64,000 bases of DNA, from contig JAODUP010000464.1 of NCBI GenBank assembly GCA_025642065.1, forward strand, positions 248,001 to 312,000, in the 5' to 3' direction. Shown piece after piece: positions 48,004 to 62,400 of this stretch. The notes below the pieces were generated by a model that saw nothing but the letters and a program-made list of their open reading frames with translations, did not search any database and was not told where the DNA came from. Source of the DNA: Paralvinella palmiformis. Its lineage: Eukaryota; Annelida; Polychaeta; Terebellida; Alvinellidae. Every line of letters starts with the position of its first letter. Position 1 is the stretch's first letter. The position numbers and the translations under genes were made by a program.

Positions 48004-48247
48004 TTAAGCCAAGATTCCACATACATGGTAGGCGAATGCGTATGTAACATTGCAGTAAACGATTTGTGTATTTCCATATAAATGAATATCCAACCATTCG
48101 AGTCACATTTGCGCAAATGGCTGCATGTAGCGATCCGTTTTGTTGCAAATGCAGTCGCACATGTGGAATCTTGCTCATACATTTACATGTGTTCCATTTC
48201 TTGTCCTATTCACATAACTCACACCGCATATATGGAATCTCGGTTTT
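48004..48247 (+). mobile_element. MITE family C, copy 2
   Basis: AAGCCAAGATTCCACATACA on the left and the complement of AAACCGAGATTCCATATATG on the right, 85 bases after copy 1. Related interior text continues at about 48300-48650, and half-ends lie at 6098 and 49075. Confidence 0.75.
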
Positions 48248-49373
48248 ATGTGAATACAACAAGAAATGGAAAACGTAAACCTACTAGGGTCATTCCACAT
48301 GTGTGACTGCGTATGCAATTTGTGAATGCGACAAAACAGATCTCTCATTGTAGTGATTCATACAAATAGGATAGTTAAATCCTGAATTTTAAGACCCTGG
48401 CAGGCTTACTCAAGGAAAATAGTTCAGGAGGGGGGTTTCGGCTGTGAATGGCTGTGTATGAGGTAAACGGAAATGTTCCATGAAGTGATGCAAGACTGAA
48501 TGGGGAATCCAAAATATGATGTAAGAGATGAGTCTTTCCCGAACAATTTGGCAGGATTTCACAATGAAAGACAACAATCTTCCTCCACGTAATATAACAT
48601 CTGAGCAAACTGTTCTCTGGTAAACCTAAAGTATTGTTGGAATTTCTCGCCATTGAATTGTAACGCCTTGACCAGATTAAATGTGTTTTCTTTGGTTTCT
48701 ACATTTCCACAGGTTTTTAGCTCTGATCTCATGATAAATATGTGGTGTTGTGGAGGAGTTCAGTTTTATGTTGGATGGTTGGCTAATATTATATATGCTT
48801 CATCCATCCCCACTTCACCCGACTCATATCATATACTACTTTGCTGTTGTTAGTGATGGAACACATCAGAATGGTTAGTGTGATTGCTTAGTATGACATA
48901 GAATATTCTTGAATGATATATGAGGGGGATACTTCATCAATAAAACAGGATTATGCTACGGATCAGATGTACAAAGCTGTAATTTGGACTGATTAACCAT
49001 GTTCTGTGCATGCAAATCTTCAGCAAAATATACTGAAAGCATTTATATGAAATCATATTAATCACATCATTCGTATATGGAATCTTAGCTTCACCATACA
49101 GGTTTGTTCTGATATTTTGCTATTGGCAGGAATTTATTGTTATTTTTACTTGTGTACATTTATATAAATTTCTTAATTATGAATTGAAAGCAGAATCAGG
49201 AATGGACGAATGGAGAGAGAAAAAATGGCAAATTACTCAGCTTACAAAGCCATGATTGATAAAAGTTGACTGGCTCGTGATATTTCCTTGGTTATTTAAT
49301 AAAAATAGTGTTCAGATGCAACAAATCTGTAACTGTATGTGCCAAGACGTCAGATGTTTTCATCAGTGGAAAA

Positions 49374-49746
49374 GATGACTTCATTTCAATTATTCAGGAT
49401 TAATACATCTATACTCTTAAATAATGTCAAAATGTGTAAACGATCACCCACATATTAAATAATCCAGTTCAAAATGCTGATTGATTGACTTTTAATGGCC
49501 TGTGGGCACCACCATTTTGAAGCTAGACAGATACCGGAAGCTCCTGAATGCTGAAGTCATTTGAACACAGCAGTTTAACTGGAAGTCTGTAGAGCCTGTA
49601 CAAAAGTGTGTAAACAAGTGTGAGCAGAGTTATTATAACACACTTATCTTGTTATAATTGCGTCACAAATGAGATACAACCATTATCAGTTTGAACCAGA
49701 AGGAACCTGACAAGAGGAAGATGATTAAAAATGGCTGATATATTAA
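49374..49746 (-). mobile_element. MITE family A, inverted partial copy
   Basis: The complement matches family A from near its 3' end to its middle: 'caccattttgaagctagac', 'ccggaagctcctgaatgct', 'ggaacctgacaagaggaaga'. The CRE has decayed to 'gaagtcatttg'. Terminal repeats are missing. Confidence 0.75.
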
Positions 49747-50193
49747 AGGATATTACCAAAATTTAGATAGTACTGATGCGTTGTGCTCAGCGTCGAAGCA
49801 AAACACCAATCAGATGACAAATACAAGCAGAATTTAAGCATGAAAAAATAGTTGAAATGTATTTTTAATTTCTTCGCAATTCCATATAACAATACAGCAG
49901 TTTTGGAGTCATACGGCCGGGTAACCAGCAACACGATTATTTTTAAGACTGGCCCCACTACCACACAACCAGCCCTTCACCATCCCCCCTCCCTGCATCA
50001 TTACCTCCCCCCAGCAATGCAGCGGCAATGGTGTCGCGATGTTTTTACAAGCCATCACAGGGGAGCTGCTACCTATTTTTTGTAAGGGGTCATCTATTCT
50101 ATTCTATACTGAAAATACGCTTTATTCTGAGCTTGGTGCCTTTATTGTTGTGCTGTTTCTTTGTCAGATGATGGAGTGCTAGTAAGCTGAGAG

Positions 50194-53100
50194 ATGGATA
50201 ACAGTATGAAGCTTTCCACAGCATTATCTGCACTGACAAGTGATAAGCTTAGTGCTGAAGAGAAACAAACACAGTATGGCGTACTGAGTGTGTAAGTATA
50301 TTTTTATGTTCTGTTGAATAATCCAGTGATTATTGTAATATTTGTATGGAAGGCATTGAAATTCAGACCCATTAATTCCAATAATGAATGCTCAGTGGCA
50401 CCATTGGCATTGCCAGTAGAGAATGGAGATGAAGATATCCTTTACAGCAAGCCTAACCGTGGAAAGCTAGCCTACAAACCGTGTGCATGTTTTTTTAACC
50501 ATTACTGCTAGCTGAAAATTGGTTACAAGATTGTAGCATTTTAAGTATTTTTATAGGAGTATACTTCAGGAAGGTGTTCAGCTGTGGCATCTAAATGCGA
50601 CATCTGAAGGAGATTACATTTGTGCAAGAGAAACCACTCCAGCCCCAGTTTAGGGCTGGTTATAATATCAGATGAGTAAACTTTGGAAGCTGGCCGTGTA
50701 TCAAAGTTATTGGTTCATCGGTGTATATTAAATAAGTCTAGGATGTTTCATGATTATGTGAAATGAAATCTCTATTTAAAAAGGGTTAAGTACGTCTTGA
50801 CATGGGGTCAATTCATTTCCGGAATCGGAATTGCTTATTTAAAATAAATGGAATTGCTGCAACAAAATGAAATCCACAAATTAATTTACCATTTTTTTAA
50901 TTCAGAAATAACAATCCTACTAGCAATATAAACTATTTGGAGTAGGTATTCCAAGTAGACACTCGGAGTAGCTGTTTGGAGTACTGACTCGGTAAAAAGT
51001 AGTAGGTAAAAAAATTAGATAAAAAATTAAATTGGAATTGATAAATTTGTTCTGGAATTGACAAAATGGGATTGACCCCATGTCTGAGTATGTCAGTGCC
51101 TAATATTAGTGGGAATACATGCCCTAAATAAATGACTGGTTTCTGTTTATTAAATTGTCTTTTTCTTCTAACTTTTTTCTTGTAGGCAACTCCATAATGC
51201 AAGTGCCAGTGATCTCCCAAAACTGTTGAAGGCCAGTTCTATAAAAACCCTGCAACATTTAGTAGTAAGTGACATACTGAGTTCTCATATAGACACTGCA
51301 CAGGTGGCCCTACAGGTTCTTGGACTCTGCCTTCATGATTGTTATATTGTTGAGCAGTAAGTAGAATGATTACACATTTAAAATGTTAATTGTTTTAATG
51401 CCGTAACTATTTCCATAAGCCTATGACTGCTAATGTAACACACTGCTACCAAATTTATGCTTTGATCCACGCTATGTGGATCTATCATAAAGACAATGGG
51501 GAGCGGACTGTTTTTGTTGTTTAGGTGCATAATCTACACAAGTTGATCTCGGGACTCCAGTTTTAGGTGATTTCATGTTGATCACTGAATAAAAATACAT
51601 AAAGATAATTTGTGTGTTATTAACTTGCAAATCCACTTTTTAATTATTAGATGAGCAGGTAAAACCATTATATAGCTGGTGGGGATAGGACTGTTTGTGA
51701 TGATTGTCTGAGAAACGGTATTATATAGCAAATAAATTTGAGAACTGTTCCAGTTCATTTGTATACAATGTGGGGAGTGTGCCTTTTTTGTGATATCTTG
51801 GAGAACAAGGTTCTTTTGGATTGTTTATCTGAAATAAGTTTGTGGACTACCTTATATACCGTACTTTTTATACTTCGAAATCAACACCAAAATCGAGTGT
51901 GTCGTGGGTGGGTCTAAAAGGGAAGGTATATCTGGCCTAATTTAAGGGAAAATACCAAGATACTTATTTTCAACCTTAATAAAGAAAATATGAACAATAA
52001 AAAAATTAATTAGGTGTGTTTTCGTTGTTGTCTTTCGAAGCCAAACTCAATCATGATTAAGCCAATACTTTGTGTCAACATTTTGACCCTCGTTATTGTA
52101 TGTCAGCTTAATGGCCAGTGCTATTTCAGTGTCAAAAATTTAGTAATCGGGAGAAGAATTTCAGTGTGTTAGCAGCCATCTAGACTCATCACCTCATGCA
52201 GTCATGGAGTGAAAATAGAAATGAAACAAGTTGATGATAATGATACATGGCTTTATAATGAAAATTGATATTTATAGGTCGAATTATCTGATTTTTGTAA
52301 TTATGGATAAATGTTGTTGGACTCTCAGTTTGAAGGCAGCATCGGTAACAAGACAAATCATACCCAAGACATCCCGTACCCAAGAGCATTTCATCAAGGC
52401 TCAGTAGTAACTGACAATATGTCTAATTATTTCTAAGTCAATTTGTATGCGATTGACTTCAGATGTCATTCATTGAATGTTTAATCACGCTGTTAATTTA
52501 AGTTTGAGGTCCTACGTATGCGTTAATGGTTTGTGTAAACAATCATAATTGGCCTTGAACTATTGACAGTATACAAAACACATTGGTACAAATAACAAAT
52601 TATGAAAACAAAACTGTTTCTTGCATTCAAGACATCACCTGGAAATACTGCATAGGAAAGTTCAGATTTTTAGGTCGGCTTAATGGATGGTACTACCATA
52701 AATGTGATATTTTAGGCTTAAAGCGACGTGATCACAAAGACATGTCATTACTATCAAAATATGTGAGCATGTGTAATTGAAAGGAATGGTAAAGGAGGCC
52801 TTTCAAAGAATGACGATAGAAACCAAATCAAAGGAAAACGATTACAGCAAACACTCTAATTACTTCCAAAGCTGGCAGGCAATTGTAATAACAACAGGCA
52901 GACAGCTCGGGAGTTCAATGTTTCAGAGAAACAAGTGTGAGACTGGCGAAAAGCCACGCTTGACTTAGCCTAAATACCACCAGTGAAGAAGTCCTGCAGA
53001 GGGCAGAAGCCATCATTTCCCAAAGAAGAACAAGAACTGAAAGACTGGATATGTGATCACAGACAACAGGGTTATGTTGTTGCCTGTGATGCCATCAGAA

Positions 53101-54076
53101 CGAAAACGAAACAGATGATCAACAATGAATCATTCCCGTAGTTGTCACCTAATAAATTGATCTTGACACCGTGCTGATTTTAGTGCATCTTGTATGTGGG
53201 TTCAACTCCAGCGGTGCTTATTGGTCCTAGATATAGATGCGTCATATATGCGGGTGCACATATACGTTATGTTTTATATATACAGCAGCATGCAACATTA
53301 ATGCTTGACCTGGGATCAGTGTTTCAAGGCCTGGTTTATTATCAGTGCCACAGTACTCTACCTAAAAACGAGTATGATTTTAAGCTGGTCAGGCAAAGCA
53401 CAGCTAACAGGTTACACTTCTAATATTATTATCGGTTTCATAAATATTTGCATTTTTTCTGAAAGTACTGAATATTTTAACTTCTCAGCTTTTGCTTTTA
53501 AGATTCCTAAGTACTGTTTTCAAGATACCTAAACTAAGATAAAGTTTGTTGTTGTTTCACACTTATCATTATCAAACCAGGTTTACTGATCTTGACTCGT
53601 TGATTGCGGCACTTTGCAATGTGATTATAACCACAACAGACAAAACGTGCTGTACGAGAGCGTTGTGGTGTTTCAGCAAACAGAATATGCCTGAAGCTTG
53701 TATCAGAAAGAAGGTGAGCAGATGTTTTAAAATGAAGACGTTTTTATGACAGATGAATAATGTCCGTGTCAAATGGACGTTGATATTGGCATTATAGTCG
53801 TACAATGTTAACCCTCTGTAACCTTCTTAGTGACAATATTTAATTCACTGACAATGCTGATAAATATGACTAACTTTGATATGATGGAAGTAGGTTAATT
53901 CCAAGTGTAATAGTGTGGTACTTCTTTATAATTAGATGTGTTGTATATTTATATTACAGTTACTAGAGATACTTAAAGCTATAGAGCATGGACAGTGTAA
54001 GAAGAACTTCCAGTCTTTGACTGTGGAGTATGAGGCCCTGTGTGCTGTTGTAAGGTAAATTCTCTCTGTGTGTGTT

Positions 54077-54125
<49 letters not shown>

Positions 54126-57100
54126 GTGTGTGTGTGTGTCCATGCATGAAATACTTGTCACATTAATTCTTTGTGGATCTTGCTCTAGTGTTTTTAGATA
54201 CATTTCTCTATCCCCAGTCACAAATAAATGTCCCACCCATCACAAGATCAGGATTATTGCCACACTTGTGAAGAGTTTCTAGCTTCAGTATATTTGTTGA
54301 ATTTATGTTTTGGTCTGAAGCTGGTACACTGTGGACCAACTGTTTTGTGTATTGTACATGGTTAACATCAATGTAGGACATGGAGACAAAATGGATGTAC
54401 TCATGGAAGGCTGACATGAGAGATTGGTATTGTTTTATGGTGGTGTTATTTTACAGCAATATTTTCGGTAGCAATTTTTAGTAGATCTCTGCAGAGTTCA
54501 AACTATTTATCTGTTTCTTGATGAGTGGGGAGTTATAATTCGTTTACATTTACAAGATTTCCAGGCTTGAAGACAGATTTATTGTAGAAATAACTCGAAT
54601 AATTTCAAAATGGAACTTACCTGTCACCATCTTGGATTAGGCTGAAGTGACATGTCTGTTGTTTACTTTTTGCTGACAATTCACGATCAAAAGAAAATTA
54701 TAAAGTCTTATAAAAGGTAAACTATTGGGTAAATTGTGAAATCCCAACTAAAGGAAGAATATGTTATAGAAAACATTGTCGTCGGCCAGACAATCCTTGA
54801 GGAATCATTAGTTGTGAATATCATTGTCAAACTTAATTTGAATATCAGTGAAAAAATTAAACCAGAGTAATCCAGAATATGTGTCGTGGGTCATTTGTAA
54901 ATGGTTGGGTACTGAATCTGGTGAATCTTTCAGTAACTTGAACTTTGTGTAAATATTTTTCGACACCGTATATTTTCAGTGATTTATATTTTTTGTGCCA
55001 ACTGACCCTAATTTTTTGAAGGGGAATATTTAAAAAAAGTCCTATTGACATTAAAACTATAACTCCCATAACCAGAAATTAAAATGTGTGCGCATAATGG
55101 CTGACGAACGTTTAGACTACGGGTCTAAGCGTACTGCTCACATATGCATAGCCATTGCCTTCAGAATAAACTCATCTGTGACAGTGGTCCAAAAAAAATT
55201 AATTTATTTTTCCCTGTTTTAATACTGTTGTTCATAAATACATTTAAATCTTTTATGATAAGCAGGTCATTGGCAGTGTTCTTGCACTGCATGGTACATT
55301 AATTTTTTTTATTGTGATACATAATTGTGCCGAGAGATTATTTGGAAATTCTAGTTAGATGTAGATTTAAACAATTAGTTAGTCTGAAATTCAATTAAAT
55401 ATTTGTTTGTTTGGACGATATCTATCAATTATATGGCTTGTTAGAATTTAATTGCATGTGCTTTGTTAAAACTCCCTTTTTCAGATTTATCCAATAACAA
55501 TTACTCTGTCACTTATATCTGGCATATAATACATACATAATGTTTAATAATAATAACACTAGATCTATCATATTTATGCATGCAATGTTTTACTGTAATT
55601 CTTTTAACTTAGATCAGTTTCTTTATTATATAACACAAAACGTATGACTAATTCTAACTTCCCTTAAACAATTGCTACACAAACTGTGCAATTGCTAATC
55701 AATTTCCTAACTGATTAGCAATTGTTGCTAATCGTTTTTTTAAAAACAAAATATTCCCTGGCATGCAAAATAATCTTCAGGTTTTTCTCTTCATACTATA
55801 TATGTAGATTACTGGATCAGGTTCCTGCTGACATGAAGAGTCATGCTGTTTGTTGGGGGAAATTGGTCTACCCATTGTTGTTGCACGATGCTGTGAAAAT
55901 CCGGCAACAGGCATTGGTTGCTATGGATAAAGGCCTCCAAGCCATGATGAAACACCAAGACGAACTCCTGTCTTATCTGCTGCCCGACCTGAAACCAGAT
56001 ATTAAGTCGGACGTCAAAGTAAAATCTGTAAGAACGATAATAAGAATTAATCCATTTTAGTACTAGAATATATTTACATTTTAGAGGTCATTCTGTCCTT
56101 TTAGGTGTTCAGATTTCATTCACTTGTATTTGCTTTATTTGCAATTGATTTTGTACATATTTGGGTATGTGGGTGTGATGGCATACTTTATCAAACTGTG
56201 TTAATATATTACAGCTTTGCTCTCTCAGATGTCAAAATTAATGAACAGTAAATTGGAAATGCATGTCCTTAAAGTGTGGGCACTTTACATGAAATTACTT
56301 GGCAAGGTAAGTACAAATCATTCATTTCCAAATAACATTTAAATTTTTTCAAACAAGTTGATTGATTGTAATAATAATTCAGATATGGGCATTATTGACA
56401 CAGTGGGATGATTAAATTGAAATGGATTCTGTGCTTCTACATTATAACACAGCAGCTACTACTACTACTAATAGTATAATAATTGATTTTTATATAGCAC
56501 CTAAATCAACTTTGTTCTGAGTCACATAATGCCCTCTTTAAAATGTTTCTCTTATTATTTAAGCTATTTACGGTTCTAAACTTTGGTTTGGAAAAGGGGA
56601 AAAGGGGTTATTCATGATTGAACCTGTATTAATTTGTATGGTTTCTTTTTCTGGATATACCTCTTGACTGTGCATGGTATGCTTTAATCCTTTTGGTAGT
56701 GAATTATAGGAGGGACCTTCAGTTTGAGGATTCAATTTTAATTTGATTTATATCTGTGGACTGTTTCATATATCGATAAAAGTAATTCATTTCATTGATT
56801 AGTTTTCCATAAGGGATTTCCCCTGAGACTTGTGTCTCAGATGTGACCAGTGTCATGGCTAAATAAACCAGTCACTTTGATTTTGGAAATACATCATGCA
56901 TTTTGCTCCCATTGTCTTTTAAATGTATGTAATGAGGTCAAAATTGGTCTTATTTGTAGAGTTGTCATTCAGTGTAGCAGGGATTAAAATACACTTAAAT
57001 AATTACTGAATCAATAAGCATTATTTACTTCTTTTAAATGATCTCTGTTTTATTTTCTCATATTTCAGTCAGTGCATCATGGTAGCTTGATAAACAGCCT

Positions 57101-59404
57101 CTTGCCCATAGTTGAACAGGGATTTAAAAACAGCTCACCAGAAGTGAAGGTTATGGCATATAGAGCTTGGAAAGAACTTATCAGCAATTTTGCTCTGAAT
57201 AAAGGTATATATTGTCATTCATTTTATATAAAAGGTTATACATCTCCAGAACTTTGTCCAACATCGTTAACATGTTTAATGATCCAGATTTTCTTTTTAT
57301 TTAATTAAGTTAAGTTATCATTTTATGATCTTTCTGGTTGAAACTGAAAAGAAATAAAATATATTTATAATAAATATGCTGCATTTTGCTAAATATTTTT
57401 TTAATAAATATGTTTACATTATCTGTACTTGGTATATGTAAACTGTTCCTTGGGGATATTTCTGCGAATTAATTTGTTGTTTTATTTAGTGCAGTTAATT
57501 TTTCATCACATCCTATATTTTATAAAGCCACTAATTACAAGATGTTTCTTTGCTACTTATTTAAAATCCAGCTTTTTTTCTGATTTGCCTTTTTGTTGCC
57601 AGATATCATTTCTGATCCAAAGCGTATAAAGTTGGTGATGCAGGTCTTCCGGATCAATAATGCTCGACACGAGTCTGTTGCCTTGGAGAAGCTTGATGTC
57701 TGGTGGCATTTTATTTGCTGCCTGAAGGAAGCAGCATCACTGTATTTTGATGTGGTATGTTACTGACTTTCCCTACATGTTTGGCTCGATGTTTAACTTG
57801 TCACTGTCAAATCATTCAGTAAAATTTGGCCTTAATGGAAATGTTAAATTCTCGAATTATAAGAATAGTTTAGATAAAATACGAAGTTTCAGATAAGTCT
57901 GAGCTGTTGTTTAAAAAACATACTGGGTGGAATTGCCCAGTTACTACATAAATAAATTATATTTTCTGATGTGATACCCAAGCTTGCCTTGCAAAGCATA
58001 AATGGCTTGGCAGTGGTTTAAGTTAGGTTGTGATATTTCACCTGGAGTCTGTGCAAAAGTAAACATTTATGTGATTGTATTATAATAACAGTAGTACAAT
58101 TAATTATCCTCTTGATTTAGCTTTTACTTGGAATAATATAATTAACTCTTTAGAATATTATGGATTAACATCAATCACTCAGATATTCTTTTTATTTCAT
58201 CCAGGTATGTTTGCCACTGTTACAATATGCTATCAGTGGACAGCTTAACCTGACAGGTTTGACACCTGGGAAGACACCGACAAGGCTTGCTGCAGGTAAC
58301 AAAACTTTACTGGCATAGATGTTGTCATCCTCATGATTAATCATAAAAACCATTGTTTGACTTAAAACCTTATCAGTTGCATTTGTGATAGTTTTGTGGA
58401 ATTTGAGCACACAGTAATATTAGCTGTTTTGTTGTTTTCAGTGACAAGTCTCGCGAGTCCAGTAACGCCAACTATGGCTGTGTCGGGAACGGGAAGCCCG
58501 ACACAGACTTATCATTCTGTACAGCTGAGAGGCTGTGAGATGTTGGCTCACGTTTTAGGAAAAGTAAAATGTGATCCAGATAATTACTCTCCTCACTTCA
58601 CTATAGGTCAGTTGTTTGAGTAGATAGGCTATGAAATAAGACATAATTTGAAACACTTTGAAACTTAATATTGTTACCAGTATACCCCCAGCAGTGTTAA
58701 TTTTGAATATCGGTAATATTTTAGTGGTTTTGACATTATTTGGGAGTATACGTTTATCCAAGGGTTTGTTACAGATATATATGTAAGACCGATAATGTGC
58801 CATCTTCACATCATCATAACAACAAGCGTATTTGGTCCTATTAATTTCCACTGTTTCTGAGTGTGTGCGCGTGTGTGTGTGTGTGCATGAGCATGCACAG
58901 ACAAGTACCTTATATACTCATTTATAAGTTAAAGAAATAATCCTGGAATATAATGGGGGAGGCTTTTGTTTTATACATGAGAGACACCAAAAGGGAAAAA
59001 TATTTGTTGGAATTTATCAACGAACCAAACAAATTATCATGGGCCATAATGGAAGAAGGATCACCAATGGCTTTTAGCACATGGACATAGATATCTTATT
59101 TCATGGACCTCAACCATCAGCACAATTATATCATACTGGTATGTCATATTCTATAAAGCCTGCAGTCACTGTTAACAGTTCACGTTAAATTCGTCATAAG
59201 TTAATTCTGTATCTGGTCATTGTGTACTAAATTAACATCACATGACCTTGTATTTTGGCACTGTGGTAACTTCTAACAGACCACTTAATCCTTTTGTCAA
59301 GTTCATTATTATCAGTGTGTGTGTTTTGGGGAAGGGGGTTTCTACTAATTACAGGCCTGATGATTCACCATAATTCAAAGATACATAATGCTGCAAGCAC
59401 AGAT

Positions 59405-59452
<48 letters not shown>

Positions 59453-62400
59453 TATACATACACACTTATGTAATCAGTGTCAGGAATTATATTCTATTAA
59501 TTTTCCTAGGTATTTTGTGAACTTTTTAGGCATAATGTTGTTAATATTTTGATACGAATGGAGAAAGCATAAATATGCATTTTTGGTCAATGTTTGGTTG
59601 GCATGATAACATGTTTGCTTTATACAAAAGTTTGATGTGGTTCCCTTTAAAGTGGCCAAAAAGGCGATTTGTCTTGGATATGAGGTTAACGGATATGCAG
59701 GTATGTATAGTATGTATATGTGTTTCTGCTCATATGTGACATATTATATATCCATCCAGCAGTACCTGAACACAGCATCATAGTTGGTACAGCTTTCTTT
59801 GTCAAGCATCACGCCAGTATTCTTGGTATGGTGAAACAATACCTCATTCAGCTTGGACATCAAATGGATGGTATGGAATCTCCCCCTCTATTTTTCTATC
59901 AATGAATTAAACATTGCTCTGTAATTTGTCATTTTACATGGTTTGCTTGTTGTAGGTTAAGGTTTGCTGATTTTGTTCCTGCTGAAATATATCAGTTTTG
60001 GGATGCCCAGACAAAATATTTTGTTGGACTCCTTAGCGTTTTCATGTTATTCGTTTTAATAGACATACTTCTTCAGGTCTGTGTTAACAATGTAATTTGA
60101 ACTATTTCATCTTTAGATTTCCTTCTTCGCCACATTTGGCAGAAGTCTCTGGATCATGTTAAGAATGTTATCCAGAATGGCTCCAAGCACGACAGTGTTG
60201 ATGTGCTGCAGATGTTCCTTCAGATTTATGAAGATCTCGTTGAAAATCAAACAGTTTCTCCTGAGATTTTACTTGTAAGTGTGGAATTTCAGTGACAGTG
60301 ATATGCTAAATGTGCTGTACTTGCTAACTGTGAGCAAGCCTGTGTGTTTTTGGAATCATTCACGAAATGTGAAGATTAATGTTGCCAGTCATACGCATTG
60401 TTATTTTTTTTCAGAAATTGTTGGAAACATTGTTGTCTTTACCATCTCAAGGTTTTATCGTCTTCATCTTATTCGCTAGGTGGCACTGTATTAATGCAGG
60501 TTAGTAAAATCATTATTTCTCTGGTAAATTAATTGCACAGTAATCTGTCTTAGTTGATATATGCTTATTGGTATGGCTAGGTAATTTTTGCTGAGTGATT
60601 AATATTTTTTATTGACCAAAATAATGAATATGATTGTTTTTTAATGGTATTTAGTAGAATTACATACTAGTCTTTCCTGGTGATATGTTATTTATAAATG
60701 AAGCTTTATCTGACAGATGTGTGTTTGTATTAATCTATTTAGCATAATGGAGCCTTGTTTCTGATGGGATGCATGTTACATCACAGAATACTTGAGACTG
60801 TAAACAACAGCAGCAGGTGATAAATATTATCTGTTAATATAATTGTAGGGTTTAGTGTTGTCACTTCTCAACCCACTGTTAACTCTATATGTCATTTTAG
60901 CATGCTTTTGTTGTTGGGGGGGGGGGGCTCCTGAGTTAGAATACTATTGTTTCTGTTAGAAGGTCAGGTAGCTTCAGTGTTCCCGGAAAACTTGGAAAAT
61001 AACAAATTCATTTTCCAAGTCCTGAAAATGTCCTTGAATTTTACAAAATTAGGAAATGTCCTGGAAAAAATATTACCTGCGAAACAATCCACTTAGAACA
61101 AAAAAGCCTGTGCATAAATATTATGCCTGTAGAAGAAAACTTCGATTGTAGAAGAAAAAGAGTACTGGTACATAGTCTTGATATCCCTTGTTAGTTAAAA
61201 TATAAATGAAAGTTAGTGGATCAGACAGCTAGAAGGAGTGAGACAGAAGCTGTATCATAAAAATGTCAATAATCAATCATACATTGATTAAATATATGCT
61301 TTTTATCTGGTGAGCTTAACTGTAAATGATTGTCAAGTGGGAATTAAATTTAATTCCCAGAGAAATGGTTTCTCCCCCCAAAAGACAGGAAGATGCTTTA
61401 TTTCTGAGCTTTAATGGTTGAGTTATAAAACTTGTTGGGAAACCAAGTTTGTGATGTTCAACACTTTGGTATGTAGTGTAACTGGGTTGGTGAATGTGTT
61501 CTCCAATGTTTAGCTGTGAGTGTTGCTTTAAATTGATGGGATATTTTATATTTGGTAGGTTCATCCAAATAGATCATTTATGTGTTCTATGCAATTTTGA
61601 TGCTTACAGAGTTAATTAATTCGTGTAGCTTTTAAATTAATGGCTTTCATATTTGTGTGTTCTCATTCCATTCTTCAGATTTTACACCATCTTTGATCAG
61701 CTCGTATTGCTGGCATTGACTCACGAATCCAGTGGTTTACATGTTGCTGAGAAAATTCTAGACCTGCTCCAAGCAGCTGTGCCTAACATGGAGAAAGCTG
61801 ACAGTCTGGCTAAACTGTGGATGTCTTTGGCCAATCCGCTGAATCAACTTGTGCTGAAGTTAAGTGTAAAGATTAGCATGGGAACTAAAAAATTTTAGTC
61901 TGATACAACAAGTTTAAAATGTTGAAAAGCCAGCAAAGAAGGCCGAGGGATGTGTCTTATTTGAAGGACAAGTTTATCAGTAATAGACATCTTTTCTATA
62001 TGGGCGAAAATTATTTTAGAGTCACATTTTGTTTGTGCGATGTATCCTATGGGAGTTGCTCTTTGGCATGACCAGTGCTGAGGTTAAACAGACGAGGCAC
62101 TCATTCACTTAGAAGGTCATGTGATCCAGTTTTGAAATAATATTTCTGTGAGGGGAGGCTTCTGAAACTTCCACCCATTGACAGGTGTAACCCTTATTGG
62201 TGGTCATCTTCTCTTGTAAAGGGCGAAATTACACTTATGGCTAAAATAATTTTGCTTGTGTATACCATTTAGGTGATAACAGTTGAAACCCATTAATATA
62301 TATATTTTTTATGTGTTTGGGGATCAATTAAATATGGTTTATAAAAAACACAGCCTTATGTTCCGGAAGCATGTCCGTTTTCTGATTATCATAACTTTTT

